From positions 1 through 60,977 of the forward strand of contig QCNI01000006.1 of the NCBI GenBank assembly GCA_003213255.1: a stretch of 60,977 bases of DNA, given 5' to 3'. This document shows, piece after piece, positions 23,258 to 36,576 of this stretch (position 1 is its first letter; each line of letters opens with the position of its first letter). The position numbers were made by a program, and so were the translations under genes. The DNA comes from Prochlorococcus sp. AG-424-P16. GTDB taxonomy: Bacteria > Cyanobacteriota > Cyanobacteriia > PCC-6307 > Cyanobiaceae. The notes beneath the pieces are model-generated. The model had not been told where the DNA came from. It saw only the letters and a program-made list of their open reading frames with translations, and did not search any database.

Positions 23258-23688
23258 ATTAGTGCTGAGAAATCTATTAGCAATATTGAGAACATCACCG
23301 AAGAAGATATTATTCCTAGGCTAATCATCAATGAGATATAACCTTTTTTTCTGGGCAATTTATAAAAAGATACGCCAATAATTAATATCATTATTAATGA
23401 GAAAAAAATTATAATTTTTTCATTTACTAAATTAAGATGTAAAACTAAATTTTTTTTTTCAAAAAATTTGAGAAATTCAGATAAAACTAATTCTTCTTCT
23501 ATTTTCTTAAAATAGTCAAATGATCCTATAAAAGCAGAACCTAATAAAGATAATACAACCAGTGCAGTAACTGGTTTTGTTAACCTGTTAAGTGTTCTGT
23601 TGAAACTTACCAATAAAATAAAAATTAATAATGAGGTTACTAAAGGTATTAAAGGTATGAGAGTTGTTGAATTTATGAAATTTCCCAC
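23254..23688 (-). CDS. NdhF/NuoL N-terminal-like small membrane protein
   Basis: 144 residues with four hydrophobic segments. The start (LIPLIPLVTSLLIFILLVSF, then TLNRLTKPVTAL) and the order of helices resemble the first four membrane helices of NDH-1 subunit NdhF/NuoL, a protein of about 600 residues or more. It stops where the proton-channel helices should begin, so it is either a truncated relict or a short stand-alone derivative. It is convergent with and overlaps PTOX by four bases. The relation to NdhF is moderately certain; the function is not known. Confidence 0.5.
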   Translation of the reverse strand: MGNFINSTTLIPLIPLVTSLLIFILLVSFNRTLNRLTKPVTALVVLSLLGSAFIGSFDYFKKIEEELVLSEFLKFFEKKNLVLHLNLVNEKIIIFFSLIMILIIGVSFYKLPRKKGYISLMISLGIISSSVMFSILLIDFSALI

Positions 23689-23832
23689 GAAAATAATATG
23701 TATCTAATTTAAAATTTTATATTATTTCAACGCGTTATTTATTAAATAAGACTTTTTAAAATTTAATGTAAATAGTACCTATTGCGTTATGTGTAAATTG
23801 ATACCAAAATTAAATTAGAATTGAAAAATAAA

Positions 23833-23934
23833 ATGTTAGCCATTTCTGAAATTATTATTGCAAGTTCTATTTTCCTAGGAATTGTTTATTGGGAAGTTAA
23901 ATTCCTGTATACCAAAACTACCGTAGCGAAATAA
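23833..23934 (+). CDS. Short putative membrane peptide (33 aa)
   Basis: 33 codons from ATG 23833 with a hydrophobic core (ISEIIIASSIFLGIVYW) and a Lys-containing tail. The size and layout recall small photosystem or cytochrome subunits, but I cannot match it to one. No RBS stands out. Confidence 0.4.
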   Translation: MLAISEIIIASSIFLGIVYWEVKFLYTKTTVAK

Positions 23935-24051
23935 CTTTACTCAAAACAGGAAAATTAATAACATACAAAATTTAAATAAAATTTAAGAATTTAAGTTGAC
24001 AAAAAAAACTGTATATATGAGAGAATAAACACAAAATATTTGTGTCCTCTA

Positions 24052-24189
24052 ATGAGCGAAGTCCAAAACCCTAATACTAACTCAACTCAGCAGCAGCAAC
24101 AGCAACAGCAACAATCTTACTCAGACAGCAAAATTAATTCTGCTGAAAGCGAGAGGCTTTATCTTGAGATGAAAGAAGCTTGGCTTTAA
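24052..24189 (+). CDS. Small polyglutamine protein (45 aa)
   Basis: 45 codons from ATG 24052. After an Asn/Thr-rich start comes a run of nine Gln (mixed CAG/CAA codons), then an acidic, helical C-terminus (INSAESERLYLEMKEAWL). A TTGACA hexamer at 23996-24001, followed by a TATATAT run (24012-24018), is present upstream, although the spacing between them is short. Polar, probably soluble; function unknown. Confidence 0.45.
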   Translation: MSEVQNPNTNSTQQQQQQQQQSYSDSKINSAESERLYLEMKEAWL

Positions 24190-24306
24190 ATTTAATTGTG
24201 TTTGAAATAATATTTCTTTAAATTTGAAAAAAGTTTTTTTATTTTGAATTAATCAATACTTTTTTATTTTCTATACCCTTTATATTTTGTTTAACCGCAA
24301 ATTAAA

Positions 24307-24441
24307 GTGTTGAGAAAACTTAAGCAGTTAGAGAAAATTAACGGAAGACTCGCAATGGGAGGATTGATATATTTAGTTTTTACAAAATTAGTTTCTAGCC
24401 GTTCCGATATATTAGACCAGCTTAAATCTTATTTAATTTAA
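24307..24441 (+). CDS. High-light-inducible (Hli/HLIP) type small chlorophyll-binding protein
   Basis: 44 codons from GTG 24307 (TTG 24310 is the alternative). The helix LEKINGRLAMGGLIYLVFTK carries the E..NGR.AM.G motif that binds chlorophyll in the Hli/Lhc superfamily. These thylakoid proteins dissipate excess light energy and bind pigments released from photosystem II. It is shorter than many Hli copies and has no second helix. The start codon is weak, but the motif leaves little doubt about the family. Confidence 0.75.
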   Translation: MLRKLKQLEKINGRLAMGGLIYLVFTKLVSSRSDILDQLKSYLI

Positions 24442-24458
24442 AAAATGTATTGATAACA

Positions 24459-24551
24459 TTATCCAGGAATATTTCTTTCTATATAAGCATCAGTTAAAGC
24501 CAAAATTAATCCCAATAATGTTGAAAATACAGCAATTTCAGTTGATTCCAT
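24459..24551 (-). CDS. Short putative membrane peptide (30 aa)
   Basis: 30 codons from ATG 24551: MESTEIAVFSTLLGLILALT followed by a charged end (DAYIERNIPG). One membrane helix with an acidic start, similar in size to small photosystem subunits such as PsaM or PsbM, but no convincing match. It is convergent with the Hli gene, 17 bases away. Confidence 0.4.
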   Translation of the reverse strand: MESTEIAVFSTLLGLILALTDAYIERNIPG

Positions 24552-24648
24552 TTTATTTTTGAATTACCTCTAGTTTGCTAAATAATTCAAAGTTCAGCAA
24601 CAAAACCAATAACTTATTATAGTACATATATACTATTAACTATTTATT

Positions 24649-24897
24649 GTGAGCTCAGCAACTCCTGAGTTTCTTTTCGTTAGGCCGGGTGATTATGTCG
24701 CAATTAAAAAAGAAAATTGCGGCAATACTAAGGAAAAGAATAAAAATTATTGGGTCGGTCAAGTTATCGACTGTATTGGAGGAGCTAGAAATCCAAATTC
24801 ATGGACCTTGTTTCAAGTTGCCAATATTGATAATGGAGAGATCACTATAATCAACGCAGATATTGTAGAAAAAATTTTGAAACCTTCTGAAAGTTAA
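24649..24897 (+). CDS. DUF3104-like protein (GTG start)
   Basis: 82 residues from GTG 24649. FLFVRPGDYVAIKKE, then NYWVGQVIDCIGGARNPNSW and GEITIINADIVEKIL match the SH3-like DUF3104 family of marine Synechococcus/Prochlorococcus, in which a 'W.GQV...GGARNP..P..FQ' core is typical. Small, soluble, function unknown. Confidence 0.6.
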   Translation: MSSATPEFLFVRPGDYVAIKKENCGNTKEKNKNYWVGQVIDCIGGARNPNSWTLFQVANIDNGEITIINADIVEKILKPSES

Positions 24898-24968
24898 GCT
24901 TATAGATAATCAAACAAACTTCATTCAGTATTACAAAACAAAAGTCAAAATGCGCACTTTAAAGGGAA

Positions 24969-25859
24969 TCAACCCAGTTCCAAGCAGGCAAGTCCGTATA
25001 CTTGATTCATTGAACAAGATGGTTGAATGCCTTTATACATTCTGTAAGTTTTTGATATTTCCTCAAATCCCAAACTTGATAAAAGATAATTTGCATAAGG
25101 ATTCAGATTAGAGCAATCCAATAAGATTTGGGCATCTAAATCACCAACTAACTCCCTTATTAATAGTTCAGCAAGTGGTGGAGTATCCGCTAAAAGAGGT
25201 CCGATTCTCCAGCCTTGATCATTGTCCTCCAATACACAAGGTCTTATCCTGCCAAAGCCATGGCACATCCCATTAATATCGACAATTGCACTGACATTAC
25301 CATTAGAATTCTGCAACCAGTCATTTAGAAAATGTGGCCTAGGACTAGGTTCTCTTTGATTATCATAAATTAAGACTGCTTCAGAAGAAATTTTTTTACC
25401 CGGGACAACTTTAAAAGAATTAAATTGATCTTTATAGAAATTTATTAATGGCAAATCTTGAGACCCATTTAATTTCCATCTATTTGTAATGGAGGATTTT
25501 CTAAATCCCCACTTTGCGTAATCATTCAATCTATCCGGGGCAGCCTCAAGACCAATACAATCAACATTTTTTAAATAATCGAGAGCATGTTTCCATAATC
25601 TCACTCCATATCCATTATTTCGGAATTCTTTTTTAACAATGAATAAACCTATAAAACCATACGAGGAATTATATTTAATACATGCAATAGAACCTATAGG
25701 TTTATCATCGAGGCAACCTACCCATACTCCTTGTTTATCTGTATCTCTATAAATTGATAAGTCATCCGTTCCAGGAGAAAATCCTTCTATCCTCGCCCAG
25801 TTTGTAACTTCTGGGATTTCATTTATAGATATCAATCTAATTGAGAATTTTTCCCCCAT
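24969..25859 (-). CDS. GNAT N-acetyltransferase with tandem GNAT-like domains
   Basis: 296 residues. The first half holds a standard GNAT acetyl-CoA site: GLFIVKKEFRNNGYGVRLWK (R/Q-x-x-G-x-G/A type loop at about 82-90). The second half carries the GNAT_18-like block of the YitH/HSE type (GFGRIRPCVLEDNDQGWRIGPLLAD). Proteins of this architecture acetylate small amines or peptides; the substrate is unknown. Single-gene unit, divergent from the aldehyde dehydrogenase. Confidence 0.8.
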   Translation of the reverse strand: MGEKFSIRLISINEIPEVTNWARIEGFSPGTDDLSIYRDTDKQGVWVGCLDDKPIGSIACIKYNSSYGFIGLFIVKKEFRNNGYGVRLWKHALDYLKNVDCIGLEAAPDRLNDYAKWGFRKSSITNRWKLNGSQDLPLINFYKDQFNSFKVVPGKKISSEAVLIYDNQREPSPRPHFLNDWLQNSNGNVSAIVDINGMCHGFGRIRPCVLEDNDQGWRIGPLLADTPPLAELLIRELVGDLDAQILLDCSNLNPYANYLLSSLGFEEISKTYRMYKGIQPSCSMNQVYGLACLELG

Positions 25860-26001
25860 AGAAATATCTTAACCAAGAAAGATTTGAATTTTTAAAATCC
25901 AATCTTAATTAATTTGATTATTTCTTATAAATCATTCTCTTTGATTTAAGTGGCTAAAAACTTTAATTATCTATAATTTATCCTCTGATATATTTAATAC
26001 T

Positions 26002-27408
26002 ATGCGTAGCAATAAAATGAAAAGTTCTAATAAATTTCATTTAGAAGACATTAACAAATTAAAAAATACAGTTCTCACAGGTAAATCAGGAGATATAAAA
26101 TGGCGGATCCAAAATATCAATATAGTTTCTAAACTTTTGGATGAAAATAAAAAAGAGATAATAAAATCACTTTTTATTGATTTAGGTAAATCTGAAATTG
26201 AAGGGCTTTCAGAAATCCTTTTAGTGAAAGAAGAAATTTCACTTATAAAAAAGAAACTAAATTCTTGGATGAGACCAAAAAAGATTGATACACCTTTTTA
26301 TCTATTTCCATCCTCCTCAAAAGTTATTTATGAACCTCTTGGGTGCGTCTTAATTATTGGTCCATATAATTATCCATTACTTTACGTTTTAAAACCATTG
26401 GTAAATATTTTCTCAGCAGGAAATACTGCAGTTGTAAAACCATCAGAGAAATGTCCAGCGACCTCAAAACTTATTAAAAAGCTAACTTCAAAATATTTCC
26501 ACAAAGATATTCTTTTGACAATAGAGGGTGATTATAAACAATCCATAAAATTAATTGAACAAAATTTTGACCACATATTTTTTACAGGAAGTACCGAAAC
26601 TGGAAAATCTATTATGAAATTAGCTTCAAAAAACTTAACTCCATTAACTCTTGAGTTAGGCGGAACAAACCCTGTAATTATTTTCAAGAATGCTAATTTA
26701 GAAGTGGCTGCTAAAAGAATTGTTTGGGGCAAATTTTTTAATTCTGGACAATCTTGTATAGCTCCGAATCACATCTTTGTAGATAAAGAAATTGAAAATA
26801 ATCTTATAGAAAAATTAAAGGAATGTATAGTAAGTTTTTACGGAGATAATCCAATTATTTCCGAAAACTTATCAAAATTAGAGAAAAAGCAATTTAAATC
26901 AACTGTAGAAATTCTCAAACAATATAAAAAAGAAAAAAGAATTTTATTTGGGGGGACTTATAGTAAAAAAAATTTGAAAATATCGCCTACAATCTTGCGC
27001 ACGAAATTAAATGAAACAGATATTTTGCAGAAGGAACTATTCAGTTCATTACTTCCAGTAATTGGAATCAATGATCAGGAATCAGCTTTAAGACAGATTA
27101 GTCAAAGATCAAAACCACTAGCAATCTACTTATTTGGAGGCAATAAAAAAATCCATAATTACATTTCAAGAGTAACCAGCTCAGGAACAATTTGTATAAA
27201 TGATGTGATGTTACCAGTCCTTATTCCAAATTTACCATTTGGAGGCGTTGGGCAAAGTGGTATTGGTAAATTTCATGGAGAAGAGGGATTTCGAAATTTT
27301 TCAAATCAAAAATCTATTACTTTTAAAGGTTTTTTATTTGATTCAAATCTACGATATCCTCCCTACAATAGATTAAAGAAATTTTTAAAGTTTATTTTTC
27401 AGGTTTAA
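26002..27408 (+). CDS. Aldehyde dehydrogenase (ALDH3-like)
   Basis: 468 residues. The cofactor segment is PLGCVLIIGPYNYP (112-125), FTGSTETGK (194-202) lies on the Rossmann edge, the general base Glu218 sits in LELGG, and the catalytic nucleophile is Cys252 in FNSGQSC. A hydrophobic or basic C-terminus suggests the ALDH3 (fatty-aldehyde) subgroup, which oxidises medium- and long-chain aldehydes. The start could also be ATG 26017. In cyanobacteria such enzymes remove aldehydes arising from alkane or lipid metabolism; that role is inferred. Confidence 0.88.
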   Translation: MRSNKMKSSNKFHLEDINKLKNTVLTGKSGDIKWRIQNINIVSKLLDENKKEIIKSLFIDLGKSEIEGLSEILLVKEEISLIKKKLNSWMRPKKIDTPFYLFPSSSKVIYEPLGCVLIIGPYNYPLLYVLKPLVNIFSAGNTAVVKPSEKCPATSKLIKKLTSKYFHKDILLTIEGDYKQSIKLIEQNFDHIFFTGSTETGKSIMKLASKNLTPLTLELGGTNPVIIFKNANLEVAAKRIVWGKFFNSGQSCIAPNHIFVDKEIENNLIEKLKECIVSFYGDNPIISENLSKLEKKQFKSTVEILKQYKKEKRILFGGTYSKKNLKISPTILRTKLNETDILQKELFSSLLPVIGINDQESALRQISQRSKPLAIYLFGGNKKIHNYISRVTSSGTICINDVMLPVLIPNLPFGGVGQSGIGKFHGEEGFRNFSNQKSITFKGFLFDSNLRYPPYNRLKKFLKFIFQV

Positions 27409-27480
27409 ATTACTTAAATTGTTTTCAAAAACCTAGCGATTTTAAATAAAAAGATTATCTTTAAAGAAACGGTAAAGTTA

Positions 27481-28236
27481 ATGAGATTTGTATTTTTATT
27501 AGTTGCAATACTTTTTAATTTTTTTAATCACACATTGATAAAGTCCCAAGAAAATATAGACTCATCAAAAAATAAAATTGAGAATATTGCAAAAAAAGCT
27601 TCAATTAATGAAGAAAAAACTGATATAAAAAAAATTCATGTTGTAAAAAGTGGAGATACAATCACAAGTATTTCAAAATTCTATTCAATAAATAAAGATT
27701 TAATTATTAAATTGAATAATTTAAAAGATGAAAATTATATCTTTATTGGCCAGAATCTCATCATATCTGAATCTCAAGAAAATCTTACAAAAAAATCAGA
27801 TTTAATAAATAATTATCATATTGTTCAAACTGGTGAAAATCTTACTGAGATAGCAAATTTTTATAATTTAAAAGTAACCCAACTCATAGAGATTAATAAT
27901 CTCAATAATCCTGATTCAATAAAAGTTGGTCAAAAGCTCATAATAAGAAAAAAGAACAAAATTAATTCAGATAATTATGAAATAACGGAAAATAATAATA
28001 ACTTACTTGAGTCAGATAAAAAAATTTATGGTCCTTTAATTATCCAAAGTAAGTCATATAAAGAGATTAAAGGAAAAAAAGTTTTAAACGTACTAAATAA
28101 AGATAATAAAAAACTATTTCTCTCAATAAATTGTGATAAAAATGAATTAGATGTAAGAATACCTGGCAGGAAATGGATTGGAGGTAAGCCTGCAAAAGAA
28201 GAATTCGAAAATAATTTAATAAATGATTTTTGTTAA
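27481..28236 (+). CDS. LysM-repeat cell-wall protein
   Basis: 251 residues: a short hydrophobic start (MRFVFLLVAILFNFF, signal peptide or anchor), a Lys/Asn-rich stretch, then two LysM repeats (about 52-95, with HVVKSGDTITSIS; and 113-156, with HIVQTGENLTEIA). A polar C-terminal domain of about 90 residues, ending RIPGRKWIGG, follows. LysM motifs bind peptidoglycan, so it is an exported wall-binding protein. No catalytic domain is visible. Upstream of psaE, but 78 bases away and probably separately transcribed. Confidence 0.8.
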   Translation: MRFVFLLVAILFNFFNHTLIKSQENIDSSKNKIENIAKKASINEEKTDIKKIHVVKSGDTITSISKFYSINKDLIIKLNNLKDENYIFIGQNLIISESQENLTKKSDLINNYHIVQTGENLTEIANFYNLKVTQLIEINNLNNPDSIKVGQKLIIRKKNKINSDNYEITENNNNLLESDKKIYGPLIIQSKSYKEIKGKKVLNVLNKDNKKLFLSINCDKNELDVRIPGRKWIGGKPAKEEFENNLINDFC

Positions 28237-28314
28237 TACTTAATAAATATGTGTGAATAATTTGTATAACAATATTAATGATGGGTTATTCTACAAAAAG
28301 TTAAATTAATAGTA

Positions 28315-28524
28315 ATGGCAATTTCAAGAGGAGATCTCGTAAGAGTAAAAAGACCAGAATCATATTGGTACAATGAAATAGGTAAAGTTGCTTCAGTTGA
28401 TACCTCAGGTATTAAATATAACTGTGTAGTTAGATTCGATAAAGTAAATTACGCTGGGATAAGCGGAACTGATGGTGGAGCAAATACAAATAATTTCGCT
28501 GAAAGTGAATTAGAGAAAGCTTAA
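28315..28524 (+). CDS. psaE: Photosystem I reaction centre subunit IV
   Basis: 69 residues: the SH3-like stromal PSI subunit. Near-canonical sequence: [19 protein letters not shown], then [19 protein letters not shown] and [13 protein letters not shown]. PsaE helps dock ferredoxin and stabilises cyclic electron flow around PSI. Length is normal. The mutM gene starts four bases after its stop, so they are likely co-transcribed. Confidence 0.97.
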   Translation: MAISRGDLVRVKRPESYWYNEIGKVASVDTSGIKYNCVVRFDKVNYAGISGTDGGANTNNFAESELEKA

Positions 28525-28528
28525 ATAA

Positions 28529-29407
28529 TTGCCTGAATTACCTGAAGTAGAAACTGTTCGCAGAGGTTTAGAGCAAAAACTTAATAACTTTATTATTGAA
28601 AAAGTAGAAGTCTGTAGGGATTCAACTGTTGCATTCCCATCAAACAAAGAAGAATTCATTAAAGGGCTTTGTAATTCACTTATTTATAAATGGGATAGAA
28701 GAGGAAAATATTTAATTGCTCAATTAAAAGAAGTTCAAAATAACAATACTCAATTTCTTCTAGAAAATTCAAAAAATAACGGATTTCTTGTAGTCCATCT
28801 AAGAATGACTGGATACTTCAAATTTATTGAAAACTTAACTCAACCTTGTAAACATACGAGAATAAGATTTTTCGATAAAAATAATAATGAGCTTAGGTAC
28901 GTCGACGTAAGAAGTTTTGGTCAAATGTGGTGGATTAATAAAGACCTATCTATTAACAAAGTAATTAAAGGACTAGGTTCATTAGGACCAGAACCATTTT
29001 CTAAAAACTTTAATGCAAATTATCTTAAGAAAGTTATTTCAAAAAGAACAAAATCTATAAAAGCTATTTTATTAGATCAAACAATAGTGGCAGGCATAGG
29101 TAATATTTATGCTGATGAGAGTTTATACTCTGCTGGCATCTCACCTTTTAGGGAAGCTCGAACAATAAATAAGAATGAGTTAATCAAGCTCAAAGAATCA
29201 ATTGTAATTGTATTAAAAAAAAGTATTGGTTCTGGGGGGACGACATTTAGCGATTTTAGGGACTTGGAAGGAGAGAATGGGAATTTTGGTTTGCAGACAA
29301 ATGTCTATCGGAGAACTGGAAAAGAATGTCGTAAATGTGGAAATTTAATTGAGAGACAAAAAATTACTGGAAGAAGTACCCATTGGTGTCCTAAATGCCA
29401 AAAATAA
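28529..29407 (+). CDS. mutM: Formamidopyrimidine-DNA glycosylase (TTG start)
   Basis: 292 residues: excises 8-oxoguanine and ring-opened purines. The start must be TTG 28529, because after Met removal the catalytic N-terminal Pro ([10 protein letters not shown]) has to be residue 2. The Lys/Asn H2TH region ([17 protein letters not shown]) and a C-terminal zinc finger (CRKCG ... CPKC) are complete. Operon with psaE, a pairing also seen in marine cyanobacteria. A terminator follows. Confidence 0.96.
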   Translation: MPELPEVETVRRGLEQKLNNFIIEKVEVCRDSTVAFPSNKEEFIKGLCNSLIYKWDRRGKYLIAQLKEVQNNNTQFLLENSKNNGFLVVHLRMTGYFKFIENLTQPCKHTRIRFFDKNNNELRYVDVRSFGQMWWINKDLSINKVIKGLGSLGPEPFSKNFNANYLKKVISKRTKSIKAILLDQTIVAGIGNIYADESLYSAGISPFREARTINKNELIKLKESIVIVLKKSIGSGGTTFSDFRDLEGENGNFGLQTNVYRRTGKECRKCGNLIERQKITGRSTHWCPKCQK

Positions 29408-29440
29408 AAAAGGGCTTACTCAAGAAGAGTAAACCCTTTT
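29408..29440. terminator. Bidirectional terminator between mutM and the rRNA operon
   Basis: A 14-base stem with one mismatch: AAAAGGG-C-TTACTC pairs with GAGTAA-A-CCCTTTT around the loop AAGAA. T-runs follow on both strands. It separates the convergent mutM transcript and the 3' end of the 5S rRNA. Confidence 0.75.
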
Positions 29441-29450
29441 AAATATTTTT

Positions 29451-29568
29451 ACCTGGCATTGAGCTATTTTCTCAAGGGGCTACCCCCTAAATATTTTCGC
29501 CGCTGAAGCGTTTCACAACCGAGTTCGAGATGGATCGGAGTGGTTCCACATCGCCATGAACACCAGGA
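29451..29568 (-). rRNA. rrf: 5S ribosomal RNA
   Basis: The minus-strand sequence begins TCCTGGTGTTCATGGCGATG and closes with GCCAGGT, which pairs with the 5' end. The middle carries CCATCTCGAACTCGG, the hallmark of bacterial 5S rRNA. Length is about 118 bases. Last gene of the rRNA operon. Confidence 0.95.
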
Positions 29569-29632
29569 TAGGGTGAACCTTGAGAACTGCATAGAAAATC
29601 ATATAAATAAAAACAATAAATTAAGTTTATTT

Positions 29633-32506
<2,874 letters not shown>

Positions 32507-32764
32507 AATAACTTCAAAAATCGAAGCATCAGCTTAATAGAATTGTTATTAATGCATTCGCACAAATAATAAATCTGCATCATTAAAGATGCTTATTGTC
32601 TTTAAAAATAGTCTATGCAGTTGTCAAGGTTCTCTGAAAACAATGAAATTAATTCAATGAGTCCAGCATCTTAATGATTTCATTAGGAAGCTAGATTCTT
32701 TCAGAATTTGATCACTACTCAAAACATTTCCTTATCTACCTGTTATGAAAGAGGTGGTAATCAG

Positions 32765-32837
32765 TGGAGGTAAGCGGACTCGAACCGCTGACATCCTGCT
32801 TGCAAAGCAGGCGCTCTACCAACTGAGCTATACCCCC
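32765..32837 (-). tRNA. trnA: tRNA-Ala (TGC)
   Basis: 73 bases in the 16S-23S spacer. GGGGGTA pairs with TACCTCC, the anticodon stem CCTGC/GCAGG encloses TTTGCAA with anticodon TGC, and the T-loop is GTTCGAGTC. No encoded CCA. Position second in the spacer after tRNA-Ile, as in most bacteria. Confidence 0.96.
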
Positions 32838-32849
32838 AACATAGAGATA

Positions 32850-32923
<74 letters not shown>

Positions 32924-33049
32924 AGGAAAAATAATGGGTGTGACCTAGAAAAACTTAGGAAATGAAATTTTTAATAAATTAAAAACGTGAGATACCGATC
33001 GACCTAAGGTGACAAAATAATAATATTAAACATTTTGTTGTCTCCCTGT

Positions 33050-34535
<1,486 letters not shown>

Positions 34536-35134
34536 TCAAATCCTTTTGTAGATAAATCTACTCAAATTGAATTGCTTTATCCAAATAAAAACTCCATTTT
34601 TAGTATTTAGATTCAGCCTCCTTAAATTTTAAGGATTACATAGAGTGCACATTAAAAATATTTCTAAAGTGACTTTCCAAGATCTCAGATCCGTTTGCAT
34701 CAAAACCAAAAGTTAGCAATTGATGACATTTTTATATATTCTTGACGGGACCTCACACTTCTATTGCATTTACATCTTTGAACGACTAAAAAAATTTAGT
34801 TGTTCTTGACGCAATAAAAGCATCAGTTCCTAAGTTTTTAAATTTTCTAGGTGCAGAGTTAGACAACAAGTGTATAACTCACTTTGAAGGGTAAACCCTT
34901 CTACTGGCTGAAAATAATGATCGAAATCAAAACTTCAAAAAATTCACTCATATACCAAAAATCAGATTTAAAGTAACTGATTGAATAATGCAAAAAGAAT
35001 ATTTCTGCCCAGAAGAAAATACTAAACCATCCCACTGTAATTGTGCAACCTTTTATACAAAAATTTTTTATTAATTTTTTATTTGTTCAAAGTTACTTTA
35101 AACAACTAGGCTTAAATAAAGGGATATAAATGAA
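34536..35134. promoter_or_regulatory. rRNA leader/promoter region with inverted repeats
   Basis: About 600 bases without a gene, between the 16S 5' end and the divergent invertase gene; the rRNA promoter should lie here on the minus strand. Visible structure: an 11-pair inverted repeat GAACGACTAAA / TTTAGTTGTTC with an AAAA loop (34780-34805, one G-T), GAAGGG-TAAA-CCCTTC (34886-34901), and a duplicated TTCTTGACG (34739-34747 and 34803-34811). A single promoter cannot be pinned down. Confidence 0.4.
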
Positions 35135-36574
35135 ATGGCAGAAAGATTTAGTCAAAAAAATTTAAGAGTAAGACCAAGTTCCGATGAGGAGAAAATTGTA
35201 ACAAATGCAAAAAAACACTTCGAAAAGACTTTAGTTGAAATATCTGGCGAGCTAGTGGGAAGCGTTGCAGCACTAGAACACCCAACAAAGAATAAAAAGT
35301 TAAATTATGGAGAAATATTTTTAAGAGATAATGTTCCTGTAATGATTTATCTAATTACACAAAAGCGTTATGAAATTGTCAAAAAGTTCCTAAGTGTTTG
35401 CCTTGAGTTACAAAGCACTAATTATCAAACACGTGGTGTATTTCCTACTAGTTTCGTTGAAGAGAATGGAAAACTCATTGGAGACTATGGTCAGAGGTCA
35501 ATCGGGAGAATTACTTCAGCAGATGCAAGTTTATGGTGGCCCATTTTATGTTGGTATTATGTCAACAAAAGCGGTGATTATGCCTTGGGGAAAAGTCAAA
35601 GTGTTCAAAGAGGTATTCAACTTCTACTTGATCTAGTTCTACATCCAACATTTGAAGGTACTCCAGTACTTTTTGTTCCGGATTGCGCATTTATGATTGA
35701 TAGACCTATGGATGTATGGGGAGCACCTCTAGAAGTTGAAGTTTTACTTCATGGATGTTTAAAAAGTTGTATAAAACTTATGGAATTAAGTAGAGCAGAT
35801 CACGTTAGTAGACTTCTAGACCAAAGACTAATTCTCACAAATCAATGGGTTAAAGATTTAGGAGGTTTTCTTTTAAAGCATTATTGGGTTACAAGCCAAA
35901 CAATGCAAATTTTAAGAAGAAGGCCAACTGAGCAGTACGGAGATGATCAACACTTTAATGAATTTAATGTTCAACCTCAGGTAGTTCCCTCATGGCTCCA
36001 AGATTGGTTAGAGAATAGAGGTGGTTATTTAATAGGAAATATAAGGACAGGAAGACCTGATTTTCGATTTTACAGTTTAGGTAATTCTTTAGCATGTATC
36101 TTCGGAGTACTGCCTCCTGAAGAACAAAGAGCTTTATTTAGATTAGTTTTGCATAATAGACAGCATTTGATGGCTCAAATGCCCATGAGAATTTGCCATC
36201 CTCATATGGATGTCGATGAATGGCAAAATAAAACTGGATCGGATCCAAAGAATTGGCCTTGGAGTTACCATAATGGTGGACATTGGCCAAGTTTACTTTG
36301 GTTTTTTGGTGCAGCCGTTCTATTGCATCAAAAAAATTATGGTTCTGATGATGTAATTCTCATGGAAGAGATGAAATCTTTAATAGAAGAATCATACTGG
36401 TGTCAACTTAATCAATTGCCTAAGCAAGAATGGGCGGAATATTTTGATGGGCCTACAGGAACTTGGGTTGGACAACAATCAAGAACTTATCAAACTTGGA
36501 CAATAGTTGGATTTTTATTAATGAACCATTTTTTGAGGAATGATTATAATGATTTAGATATGTTTAATATTTAA
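35135..36574 (+). CDS. Alkaline/neutral invertase (GH100)
   Basis: 479 residues matching GH100 throughout: IFLRDNVPVMIYL (50-62), RGVFPTSFVEE, YGQRSIGRITSADASLWWPI and, near the C-terminus, WPWSYHNGGHWPSLLWFF and GPTGTWVGQQSRTYQTW. These carry the acid/base and nucleophile carboxylates of the (alpha/alpha)6 barrel. It splits sucrose to glucose and fructose in the cytosol; in marine cyanobacteria it acts with sucrose and glucosylglycerate osmolyte metabolism (inferred). Single gene, divergent from rRNA. Confidence 0.92.
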   Translation: MAERFSQKNLRVRPSSDEEKIVTNAKKHFEKTLVEISGELVGSVAALEHPTKNKKLNYGEIFLRDNVPVMIYLITQKRYEIVKKFLSVCLELQSTNYQTRGVFPTSFVEENGKLIGDYGQRSIGRITSADASLWWPILCWYYVNKSGDYALGKSQSVQRGIQLLLDLVLHPTFEGTPVLFVPDCAFMIDRPMDVWGAPLEVEVLLHGCLKSCIKLMELSRADHVSRLLDQRLILTNQWVKDLGGFLLKHYWVTSQTMQILRRRPTEQYGDDQHFNEFNVQPQVVPSWLQDWLENRGGYLIGNIRTGRPDFRFYSLGNSLACIFGVLPPEEQRALFRLVLHNRQHLMAQMPMRICHPHMDVDEWQNKTGSDPKNWPWSYHNGGHWPSLLWFFGAAVLLHQKNYGSDDVILMEEMKSLIEESYWCQLNQLPKQEWAEYFDGPTGTWVGQQSRTYQTWTIVGFLLMNHFLRNDYNDLDMFNI

Positions 36575-36576
36575 GC

